Positions 35,658 through 42,910 of a DNA stretch of 64,000 bases are shown here, in pieces. Position 1 is the stretch's first letter. Every line of letters begins with the position of its first letter. A model generated the notes under the pieces. That model was given only the letters and a program-made list of their open reading frames with translations, was not told the DNA's origin and did no database searches. This DNA comes from Bradyrhizobium sp. dw_411. GTDB taxonomy: Bacteria > Pseudomonadota > Alphaproteobacteria > Rhizobiales > Xanthobacteraceae. The stretch spans positions 62,001 through 126,000 of the forward strand of contig NZ_JAAVUY010000018.1 of assembly GCF_018449695.1 (NCBI RefSeq), given 5' to 3'. The translations under genes were made by a program, and so were the position numbers.

Positions 35658-37003
35658 TCCATCCCGCCGCTGCACCGGGCCTGATCATTGCCGCGCCGCG
35701 TTCCGGCGCCGGCAAGACCACCGTCACGCTTGGGTTGTTGCGCGCGCTGCGTCGCAGGGATCACCGCGTGCAGCCGTTCAAATGCGGGCCTGACTATATC
35801 GATCCCGCGTTCCATGAGGTCGCGGCGGGACGCGCCAGCTACAATCTCGATAGCTGGGCGATGGGCGCAGGCCTGATCGCGACACTGGCCGCGACAACAT
35901 CGATGGATGCAGATATCGCCATTGCCGAAGGCGTGATGGGATTGTTCGACGGCGCCGCGGCGCGCGGGCAATCCGGCTCAGGCACCACGGCCGATCTGGC
36001 CGCACTGTTGGGATGGCCGGTCGTGCTGGTGCTCGATGTCACCGGCCAGACCGAGACCGCGGCGGCCGTCGCGCTCGGCTGTGCCGGATATCGCGACGAC
36101 GTCGCTATCGCCGGCGTGATCCTCAACCGCGTCGCCAGCGCGCGGCATCTGGCCCTGATCGCACCGGCGTTCGAGCGGATCAAGCTGCCGCTGTTCGGTG
36201 CGATCCTGCGCGATGAAGGGATTGCACTGCCCGAACGGCATCTCGGCCTGGTGCAGGCGCGCGAGATCGAAAATATCGACCAGCATCTGGATCGGCTTGC
36301 AGATGCGATCGATGCCGTCATCGATGTCGATGCGATCCGGCGAGCGGCGCGGCCCGCGAAGGTGTTGCCCGCAGCCAGTGACGCGCGTTCCAACGCATCA
36401 AAGCTGCCGCCACCGGGACAGCGCATCGCATTGGCGCAGGACCGCGCATTTTCATTTATGTACCCGCATCTGCTGCGGCAATGGTGCAGCGCCGGCGCGG
36501 AGATCATTCCGTTCTCGCCATTGGCCGATGAAGCGCCAGATGCGACTGCTGACGCCGTCTGGTTGCCCGGGGGTTATCCCGAGCTTCACGCCGGCACGCT
36601 GGCGGCGGCGTATCATTTCCACAAAGGGCTTCGCGCACTGGCCGTGCGTTCCGTTCCGATCCACGGCGAGTGCGGCGGCTACATGGTGCTGGGTCGCGGC
36701 CTCGAAGATGCCGACGGCGTACGACACGAGATGGCGGGGCTGCTCGGACTCGAAACGTCTTTTGCGAAGCGCAAGCTGCATCTGGGCTATCGCCGCGCGC
36801 GGCTGCAGCGCGATTGTTCGCTTGGCGCGGCGGGCAACGAAGTGTTCGGCCATGAATACCATTATGCGAGTATCGTTTCGGTCGATGGCGAAGCGCTGGT
36901 CGATTGCCGGGACGCTTCCGGCGCCAACGTGCCCGAACAGGGCATGCGGCGGGGCTCAACCACGGGGACGTTTTTCCATGTCATCGACGGGGCAGCCGCA
37001 TGA
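35654..37003 (+). CDS. cobB: CobB, hydrogenobyrinate/cobyrinate a,c-diamide synthase
   Basis: The 449-residue enzyme has an ATP-binding N-terminal half (APRSGAGKTTVTLGLLRAL, then FKCGPDYIDPAFH and AEGVMGLFDG). Its C-terminal class-I-like glutamine amidotransferase domain has the nucleophile Cys in PIHGECGGYMVLG and His residues in GHEYHYA. It amidates the a and c side chains using glutamine and ATP. The start overlaps the cobA stop and the stop overlaps bluB. Confidence 0.93.
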   Translation: MIHPAAAPGLIIAAPRSGAGKTTVTLGLLRALRRRDHRVQPFKCGPDYIDPAFHEVAAGRASYNLDSWAMGAGLIATLAATTSMDADIAIAEGVMGLFDGAAARGQSGSGTTADLAALLGWPVVLVLDVTGQTETAAAVALGCAGYRDDVAIAGVILNRVASARHLALIAPAFERIKLPLFGAILRDEGIALPERHLGLVQAREIENIDQHLDRLADAIDAVIDVDAIRRAARPAKVLPAASDARSNASKLPPPGQRIALAQDRAFSFMYPHLLRQWCSAGAEIIPFSPLADEAPDATADAVWLPGGYPELHAGTLAAAYHFHKGLRALAVRSVPIHGECGGYMVLGRGLEDADGVRHEMAGLLGLETSFAKRKLHLGYRRARLQRDCSLGAAGNEVFGHEYHYASIVSVDGEALVDCRDASGANVPEQGMRRGSTTGTFFHVIDGAAA

Positions 37004-37644
37004 CGGAAACGCCGCGGCAATTCGACGATAAATTTCGCGAGGCATTCCGCGATCTCATCCTCTGGCGCCGCGATGTGCGTCGTTTTCGCCGCGATCCCAT
37101 CGATGCCGGCTTGATGCATTCGCTGCTCGAACTCGCGAGCCACGCGCCTTCGGTCGGGCACTGCCAGCCCTGGCGGTTCGTGCTGGTCGAATCAGCCGAT
37201 CGCCGCGACGCGATCAGAAGCAGCTTTGTGCGGTCCAATGCCGACGCACTCGAAAGCTATCATGGCGAACAGCGCGCGCATTATGCGCGGCTGAAACTGG
37301 AGGGCCTCGAGAACGCGCCGGTCCATGTCGCTGTGTTCGCCGACGAAGCGGCGGAGGAGGGCAGCGGCCTCGGCCGCCGCACCATGCCCGAAACCCTGCG
37401 CTATTCGGTCGTCGCCGCGATTCAGACATTATGGCTGGCCGCGCGCGCGGAGGGATTGGGGCTCGGCTGGGTTTCGATTCTCGAGCCCGACGCCGTGCAT
37501 CGCGCGCTCGACGTGCCCTCAACCTGGACGCTGGTCGCCTATCTCTGCCTCGGTTGGCCGGTGGAAGAACATCTCGATCCCGAACTCGATCGTCACCGCT
37601 GGCAGCAACGGCTCGATGTCGAGCGGATGATTTTCAAGCGCTGA
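37000..37644 (+). CDS. bluB: BluB, 5,6-dimethylbenzimidazole synthase
   Basis: The 214-residue flavin enzyme of the nitroreductase fold starts at MTETPRQFDD, overlapping the cobB stop (ATGA). Family features are the N-terminal WRRDVRRFRRDPID, the HAPSVGHCQPWRFV segment and YLCLGWPVEEHLDPEL. BluB breaks down FMNH2 with oxygen to yield the lower ligand DMB, consistent with the aerobic pathway. It closes the plus-strand run that begins with cobF. Confidence 0.92.
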   Translation: MTETPRQFDDKFREAFRDLILWRRDVRRFRRDPIDAGLMHSLLELASHAPSVGHCQPWRFVLVESADRRDAIRSSFVRSNADALESYHGEQRAHYARLKLEGLENAPVHVAVFADEAAEEGSGLGRRTMPETLRYSVVAAIQTLWLAARAEGLGLGWVSILEPDAVHRALDVPSTWTLVAYLCLGWPVEEHLDPELDRHRWQQRLDVERMIFKR

Positions 37645-37672
37645 TGCGTGACACCGCTATCTCATCCTCGTC

Positions 37673-37902
37673 GTCCCGGCCTCGAGCCGGGACCCATACG
37701 CCGCGGCCTATCGTTGGAGGATGCTGTTGGACGACTTTCGCGCAACACAAGGTCCTGTGGTTATGGGTCCCGGCTCCTTGTGCGCAATTGCGCACAGGGC
37801 CGGGACGACGGCGTCCTGTAGGTGGGTTGAGCCCGTTGCGAAACCCATCACTTTCACAAGCTGGAATTGATGGGTATCGCTTCGCTCCACCCATCCTACT
37901 AA
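37673..37902. repeat. Palindromic repeats between bluB and the phosphatase gene
   Basis: Three inverted-repeat units are visible. GTCCCGGC-CTCGA-GCCGGGAC lies at 37673-37693. A second GTCCCGGC...GCCGGGAC pair lies at 37767-37806 and encloses a perfect 16-bp palindrome (GTGCGCAATTGCGCAC, 37780-37795). A GTAGG...CCTAC unit lies at ~37817-37902. They are typical intergenic palindromic elements of bradyrhizobia-like genomes and may act as terminators after bluB. No gene is present. Confidence 0.7.
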
Positions 37903-37911
37903 AGTGCATCC

Positions 37912-38427
37912 ATGATTCACGTCACTTCGCTCAACGCCCTCGAAACCGTCACCGCGCGTCTGCAAAATTACGACCTGCTGACGCTGCTGTCGCCGGGCCA
38001 TCCGGAAACCGACTGGAGCGCGTTCGCTCGCGAACGGCATGTGCGGCTAGCGTTTCACGATGTCGTGGAGCCGATGCCGGGCCTGACGCTGCCGGACCAC
38101 GACACGATGCAGGCGGTACTCGATTTTGGCCGTCAACACGAACCTCAACGGCCGCTGCTGATCCATTGCTGGGCCGGGATCAGCCGCTCCAGTGCGGCGG
38201 CGTTTGTCATCGCCTGCGATCGCAATCCCGGTTTTGAGCGAGACGTCGCCGATGAATTGCGCCGGCGCGCGCCGTTCGCGACGCCGAACCGGCTGATGGT
38301 CCGGCTCGCGGATGATCTGCTGGCGCGCGACGGTCGCATGATCGAGGCGATTGAAAAAATCGGCCGCGGTGCCGAAGCGCGCGAAGGCACGCCGTATGAG
38401 ATTCCGCTGCAATGGCCTATCGGATGA
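37912..38427 (+). CDS. CX5R (tyrosine/dual-specificity-like) phosphatase in the cob cluster
   Basis: The 171-residue protein carries the phosphate-binding signature HCWAGISRS (Cys and Arg of CX5R) at about residue 83 and an upstream Asp-containing loop (LPDHDTM) that may provide the general acid. It sits between bluB and the convergent cobS, overlapping cobS by 11 bases at the stop. Proteins of this kind are often annotated simply as tyrosine phosphatases. Because no clearly intact alpha-ribazole-5'-phosphate phosphatase is encoded here, it is a candidate for a B12-related dephosphorylation (inference). Confidence 0.75.
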   Translation: MIHVTSLNALETVTARLQNYDLLTLLSPGHPETDWSAFARERHVRLAFHDVVEPMPGLTLPDHDTMQAVLDFGRQHEPQRPLLIHCWAGISRSSAAAFVIACDRNPGFERDVADELRRRAPFATPNRLMVRLADDLLARDGRMIEAIEKIGRGAEAREGTPYEIPLQWPIG

Positions 38428-39181
38428 TGGCGGCGACGCCGAGCAAAAAGCCAATCTCGAACATCTGTTCGATCGCGCCGAGGACATCGCCGGTATAGCC
38501 GTCAATCAGCCTGCGCGCCCACAGCGCAAGGGCGGCGGCGAGGAGGGCGCCGAGCAGGAGTCCCGAAATCGCCGACGTAATCGATATCGAAGCCAGCGGC
38601 ACCAGCGCGCAGCCGACGACGAGCAATGCGAACCAGATGTCATTCGTGCTGACGGGCGCGTCGGCATAGCTCACCTTCATCGCGGCGGTATCGCCGGCGT
38701 ATGGCAGCGCATTCATGACGAGGGCTGGCGTGATGCGTGCGGCAGCGTGGGCGGCGATCAGCGCTGCGGCGCCGGTCCATAACGGCATCCCCGCCAAGGA
38801 CGTCACGCGCAATGCAACGCCAAATAGCAGCGCGAGCGCGCCGTAAGCGCCGATCCGGCTGTCCTTCATGATCGCGAGCCGCTTTTCCACGCTCCAGCCT
38901 CCGCCGAAGCTGTCGGCAGTGTCAGCGAGGCCGTCTTCGTGCAGCGCGCCGGTCACGATGATACTTGCGGCCACCGCGAGCAGCGCCGCAATCACCGGAC
39001 TCCAGATCGAGCCCGCCAACAGTAAAACCACGGCCGATACCAGGCCGACGCAAATCCCGACTGCCGGAAAATATTTCGCGCAACGCGACAGCCAGTCCGG
39101 CGTGGTGGCGGTCTCGGACGATGGCACGGGGAAGATGGTCATGAACCGCAGCGCGTTGAAGAAGTCGCGGTTCGCGCTCAT
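38417..39181 (-). CDS. cobS: CobS (CobV), adenosylcobinamide-GDP ribazoletransferase
   Basis: The 254-residue inner-membrane enzyme starts at MSANRDFFNALRFMTIFPVP, one base after the cobT stop. The metal-binding motif HEDGLADTADSFGGG and several membrane helices are as expected. It joins adenosylcobinamide-GDP with alpha-ribazole (phosphate) to form the complete coenzyme. A longer frame upstream would overlap cobT. It is transcribed with cobT, opposite to the main cob run. Confidence 0.92.
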   Translation of the reverse strand: MSANRDFFNALRFMTIFPVPSSETATTPDWLSRCAKYFPAVGICVGLVSAVVLLLAGSIWSPVIAALLAVAASIIVTGALHEDGLADTADSFGGGWSVEKRLAIMKDSRIGAYGALALLFGVALRVTSLAGMPLWTGAAALIAAHAAARITPALVMNALPYAGDTAAMKVSYADAPVSTNDIWFALLVVGCALVPLASISITSAISGLLLGALLAAALALWARRLIDGYTGDVLGAIEQMFEIGFLLGVAAIIR

Positions 39182-39182
39182 C

Positions 39183-40256
39183 TCAGAGTTTTCCGGCCAG
39201 CACGTCGCTGAGATCGGCGACATCGGTCAGCAGCCTTGCCGCCGCGCGCACCAGCGGCACCGCGAGCAGGGCGCCGGTGCCTTCGCCAAGCCGCAAGCCG
39301 AGATCGAGCAGCGGGTTTGCGTGGAGCGCGGCGAGCAGGATGTCGTGGCCCTTTTCCGCGGAGCGATGCGCGAACACGCAATAATCGCGCGCGGCGGGGA
39401 CCAGCCGGATCGCGACCAGCGTCGCGGCGCTGGAAATGAATCCATCGACCAATACCGGGCGGCGCTGCGATGCCGCGCCCAGCACCGCGCCGGCCATCAT
39501 GGCGATTTCCAGCCCGCCGAATTCAACCAGCACCTCGAACGGCGCGGTGGCATTGCTGCGCGCGGCGGCCTTTTCGATCGCCGCGCGCTTGCGGGCCATT
39601 CCCGGTTCGTCCTGGCCGGCACCGACGCCGATGCAATCCGACAGCGTCGCGGGCGCAAGGCGATGGGCCAGCAGCGCCGAAGAAGCCGTATTGCCGATGC
39701 CCATTTCGCCAAGCGCGATAATATCAGCGCCGGCCTTGATCTGATCGATTGCGATCTGGCAGCCGCGTGCCAGCGCGTCCGCGGCCTGTCGCGGCGTCAT
39801 CGCCGGCTCGCGCGCCGCGTTCGCGGTGCCCATGCGGATTTTGGCTACGATCAAATCCGGATGCGCGGGGAGATCGGCCGCGACGCCGGCATCGATCACG
39901 CGGATGGTCACATTGCTGGCGGCGGCGAACGCATTGGCGGTGGCGCGGCCGGCCAGATAGGTCATCACCATCGCGACCGTCACGGCGGAAGGATATTGCG
40001 AGACGCCTTCCTCGGTGAGGCCGTGGTCGGCGGCGAACACCAATAATACCGCTCTGTCGCCCCGCGGCGGCTCGGGGTGCCGGATCATGCCGAGCTGCAC
40101 GGCCAGGTCCTCGATCCGCCCCAGCGATCCCGGCGGCTTGGCCTTGCCGTCGATGCGCCCGCGCATGGCGGTCACAAGCTGCTGATCGAGCGGCGCAATG
40201 GCTGGCGGCTGCCAAAATTGCTTCAAATCGCAGAATTCCTGCAAGTCAGACGACAT
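39183..40256 (-). CDS. cobT: CobT (CobU), nicotinate-nucleotide:DMB phosphoribosyltransferase
   Basis: The 357-residue enzyme has the substrate motif KAKPPGSLGRIEDLA near the N terminus and the catalytic Glu region LGLRLGEGTGALLA near the C terminus. FAADHGLTEEGVSQYP and EMGIGNTASSA are also family-typical. It activates DMB to alpha-ribazole-5'-phosphate. This is not the cobaltochelatase subunit that shares the name CobT. It diverges from the second riboswitch unit. Confidence 0.93.
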   Translation of the reverse strand: MSSDLQEFCDLKQFWQPPAIAPLDQQLVTAMRGRIDGKAKPPGSLGRIEDLAVQLGMIRHPEPPRGDRAVLLVFAADHGLTEEGVSQYPSAVTVAMVMTYLAGRATANAFAAASNVTIRVIDAGVAADLPAHPDLIVAKIRMGTANAAREPAMTPRQAADALARGCQIAIDQIKAGADIIALGEMGIGNTASSALLAHRLAPATLSDCIGVGAGQDEPGMARKRAAIEKAAARSNATAPFEVLVEFGGLEIAMMAGAVLGAASQRRPVLVDGFISSAATLVAIRLVPAARDYCVFAHRSAEKGHDILLAALHANPLLDLGLRLGEGTGALLAVPLVRAAARLLTDVADLSDVLAGKL

Positions 40257-40359
40257 CGGGTTCCCTTTCGCGTGATCTTACCTGACGCAACGCCCACCAT
40301 CAGGTCAACTGCGGCTATGCCCGGTTGACCCCGGCGGGGGTGCCAGCTAGCGTCATCCA

Positions 40360-40535
40360 CGATGGTCCTTCCACGTGGAAGGTGAAAAGGGAAGCCGGTG
40401 CGAATGCTCTCATTGGAGCTTTCAAGGCCGGGGCTGCCCCCGCAACTGTAAGCGACGAGCCCTCGCCGGTGCCACTGGGAATTCCCGGGAAGGCGGCTGA
40501 TGGCAACGACCCGCGAGCCAGGAGACCTGCCATCA
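40360..40535 (+). promoter_or_regulatory. Cobalamin riboswitch 2 (upstream of DUF1636-cobU-cobW-cobN)
   Basis: Elements in order are GGGAAGCCGGTGCGAATGC (40389 on), GGGGCTGCCCCCGCAACTGTAAGCGACGAG, GCCACTGGG (40471 on), a GGGAAGGCGGCTGATGGCAACGACCC segment and the B12 box GCGAGCCAGGAGACC ending at 40527. GATGG (40361-40365) can pair with CCATC (40530-40534) as P1. This is the canonical long form. It should shut down the cobalt-insertion operon in excess B12. About 120 bases separate it from the first start codon. Confidence 0.95.
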
Positions 40536-40659
40536 CGAACTGTGCTTTGGAGGCGTCGTCGGGGCGGGGTGCACCGGACGGGAGCGAGCTTGACGGCGAT
40601 GAGCCTTCGAGCGCGACCCAACAAAGCTCGTGGCCTTTAGGCCTTGATGTGAGCCTGTG

Positions 40660-41115
40660 ATGGATCGCGAAAGCGCTGAGGAAGATTCCTTGGATTCGAC
40701 GCTGGTTGAGCTGCGGCAGTCCAACCTGCCGGGCGGTCCTGTCGTCGTCAGCGTCTGCATCACCTGCAAGACCGCCGATGGCGGCGCGGTGGTGGGTTCG
40801 GAGATGTTCGCCGCGGTGCGCGCCGCACTTGGCGCGGATGATCCCGGCGTCATGGTGCGGCCGGTGCAGTGCCTCAGCGTCTGCAAGCGCCCGGCAACCG
40901 TCGCGGTGACGAGCCCGGATGGCTACACGTTTTTGTTCGGCGACCTGCAGACCGAAAGCGGCACCGCCGCGCTGAAGTCATTTGTAAAGTCCTATCAGAA
41001 ATCGGATTACGGCCTGGTGCCGTGGCGCGAGCGCGCGGATGTTCTGCGCAAGGGCATGGTCGCCCGGGTGCCGCCGATGCGCTGGTCGCCGGATGACGGG
41101 CGTGCGCCGAAATGA
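40660..41115 (+). CDS. DUF1636 protein, Cys-rich thioredoxin/ferredoxin-like, B12-regulated
   Basis: The 151-residue protein (or 152 from the GTG one codon earlier) has Cys pairs in VSVCITCKTADGG and RPVQCLSVCKRPATVAV. This spacing resembles thioredoxin-like 2Fe-2S ferredoxins and other metal-binding folds. It is the first gene after the second B12 riboswitch and overlaps cobU by 4 bases, so it is B12-regulated and co-translated with nucleotide-loop and cobalt-insertion genes. Function is not established. A redox or cobalt-delivery role would fit. Confidence 0.75.
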   Translation: MDRESAEEDSLDSTLVELRQSNLPGGPVVVSVCITCKTADGGAVVGSEMFAAVRAALGADDPGVMVRPVQCLSVCKRPATVAVTSPDGYTFLFGDLQTESGTAALKSFVKSYQKSDYGLVPWRERADVLRKGMVARVPPMRWSPDDGRAPK

Positions 41116-41645
41116 CGGCGCTCGAAACCACCTTGGTGCTGGGCGGCGCGCGGTCCGGCAAATCGGCCTTTGCCGAAAGTCTGGTTCGCGACAGCGGGCT
41201 GGCGCGCATTTATCTGGCGACCGCGACCGCCGGGGATGACGAGATGAAGGCGCGCGTCGCGCAGCATCGCGCGCAGCGCGGCGACGGCTGGGTTACGGTC
41301 GAAGAACCGCTGGCGCTGGTCGATGCGCTGACGCGGGAGGCGACCCGTGGTCGCGCCGTGCTGGTCGATTGCCTGACGCTGTGGCTGTCGAACCTCATGA
41401 TGGCAGAGCGCGATCCCGAAGTCGAAGCGCGCCGGCTGACGCGATTTCTTGGCGTGGCCAAATATCCCGTGGTTTTCGTTTCCAATGAAGTCGGCCTTGG
41501 CCTTGTGCCGGAAACGCCGCTCGGGCGCCGGTTTCGCGACGCGCAAGGACGGCTCAATCAGCTCGTTGCGGCCTGCGTGCCCAATGTCGTGTTCATCGCC
41601 GCCGGGCTTCCGCTCTGGCTGAAACAATCATTGCTAAAAGCATAG
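41112..41645 (+). CDS. cobU: CobU (CobP), adenosylcobinamide kinase/GTP guanylyltransferase
   Basis: The 177-residue enzyme has the P-loop LVLGGARSGKSAFAESL and the motifs VDCLTLWLSNLM and FVSNEVGLGLVPETPLGRRFRD. It phosphorylates adenosylcobinamide and transfers GMP to it. The start overlaps the DUF1636 stop. A repeat-filled gap of 217 bases follows before cobW. Confidence 0.93.
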   Translation: MTALETTLVLGGARSGKSAFAESLVRDSGLARIYLATATAGDDEMKARVAQHRAQRGDGWVTVEEPLALVDALTREATRGRAVLVDCLTLWLSNLMMAERDPEVEARRLTRFLGVAKYPVVFVSNEVGLGLVPETPLGRRFRDAQGRLNQLVAACVPNVVFIAAGLPLWLKQSLLKA

Positions 41646-41808
41646 TGAGATTAGATGAAGCTGCAACGGCAACGAAGGTGCGCTCCCTCTCCCCTTGTGG
41701 GAGAGGGTTGGGGTGAGGGGTCCAGGTCGATCGATAGTCCGTAACCCCTCACCCGGATTGCATCTGCGATGCAATCCGACCTCTCCCACAAGGGGAGAGG
41801 TAAGAGGA
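41646..41808. repeat. Repeat pair between cobU and cobW
   Basis: CTCTCCCCTTGTGGGAGAGG (41687-41706) with a following GGTTGGGGTGAGGGG is mirrored by CCCCTCACCC and CCTCTCCCACAAGGGGAGAGG (to 41800), around an inner ATTGCATCTGCGATGCAAT palindrome. The left end (41646-41693) matches the element upstream of cobF (27157-27204). Hairpin formation could reduce read-through from cobU into cobW. Confidence 0.75.
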
Positions 41809-41862
41809 ATCGCCAATAGCTCGACTCAATTCAAAGTAAATTCCGCCAAGGAGAACCAATAA

Positions 41863-42876
41863 ATGTCTCGCGTTCCCGTCACGGTGCTCACCGGTTTTCT
41901 CGGCGCCGGCAAGACCACGCTGTTGCGTTCGCTGCTGACGCAGGCGGATGGCCGCCGCATCGCGGTTATCGTCAACGAATTCGGCGATGCCGGTTTTGAC
42001 GGTGGGCTGGTGGAAGAGTGCGCTGCAAAAGCCTGCGCGCCCGGCGATATCGTTGAGCTCACCAATGGCTGCATCTGCTGCACCGTGGCCGATGATTTTG
42101 TGCCGACCATGGACAAATTGCTGTCGCGCGACCGTCCGCTCGATGCCATCGTGATCGAGACCTCGGGGCTGGCGCTGCCGCAACCGCTGCTCAAGGCGTT
42201 CGCGTGGCCTGATGTCCGCACCCGCGCTACTGTGGATGGCGTCGTGACCATCGTCGATGCGCTGGCGCTGTCGGAAGGCCGCGTCACGCTCGATGAAGGC
42301 GCGGTTGCGGCCCAACGCGCGGCGGATGATTCCATCGATCATGACGACCCGATCGAGGAAGTGTTCGAGGACCAACTGGCGTGCGCCGATCTGGTGGTGC
42401 TCTCGAAGAGCGATCTGGTGTCGTCCGACGCGCTGGCCGCGATCGAGGAACGGCTCGCGGCGGTGCTGCGGCCGGGTGTGCGCATCGTTCGCTCGCATGG
42501 CGCGCTGTTGCCGTCGGTGCTGATCGGTCTCAATTCCGCGGCCGAAGACGACATGGCTGCGCGAGCCGGTCATCACGGCGAAGAAGAAGAGCACGACCAT
42601 GACGATTTCGACAGCATCGTGGTGAAGCCTTCGCCGGCCGATAGCGTCGATGCGATGCGCCTGCGTATCAGCGATGCGCTGAGCCAGACCGGCGTGTTGC
42701 GCGTCAAAGGCCATGCCCGAATCGACAACCGGCCGTCGCCGGTCGTGGTGCAGGCTGTTGGTGGCCGGGTCGATCTGTCCTTTGCCCGTCCCGACGTGAA
42801 GCAGGCCGAGCATCTGGTCGTGATCGGTCTCAAGGGATTCGATGGCGACGCGGTGCGCCGCGCGCTGGCAGGATAG
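41863..42876 (+). CDS. cobW: CobW, metallochaperone GTPase
   Basis: The 337-residue protein has an AAGGAG ribosome-binding site, the G1 motif GFLGAGKTTLLRSLL, the CxCC metal-binding motif in NGCICCTVADD and a G4-like motif in VVLSKSDL. A His/Glu-rich segment (HHGEEEEHDHDD) precedes the C-terminal domain. CobW-type GTPases deliver cobalt, here presumably to CobN, whose gene follows 34 bases downstream. Confidence 0.93.
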   Translation: MSRVPVTVLTGFLGAGKTTLLRSLLTQADGRRIAVIVNEFGDAGFDGGLVEECAAKACAPGDIVELTNGCICCTVADDFVPTMDKLLSRDRPLDAIVIETSGLALPQPLLKAFAWPDVRTRATVDGVVTIVDALALSEGRVTLDEGAVAAQRAADDSIDHDDPIEEVFEDQLACADLVVLSKSDLVSSDALAAIEERLAAVLRPGVRIVRSHGALLPSVLIGLNSAAEDDMAARAGHHGEEEEHDHDDFDSIVVKPSPADSVDAMRLRISDALSQTGVLRVKGHARIDNRPSPVVVQAVGGRVDLSFARPDVKQAEHLVVIGLKGFDGDAVRRALAG

Positions 42877-42910
42877 TTTTGCGGGGTAATGACGACAATT
42901 GTAGACACGC

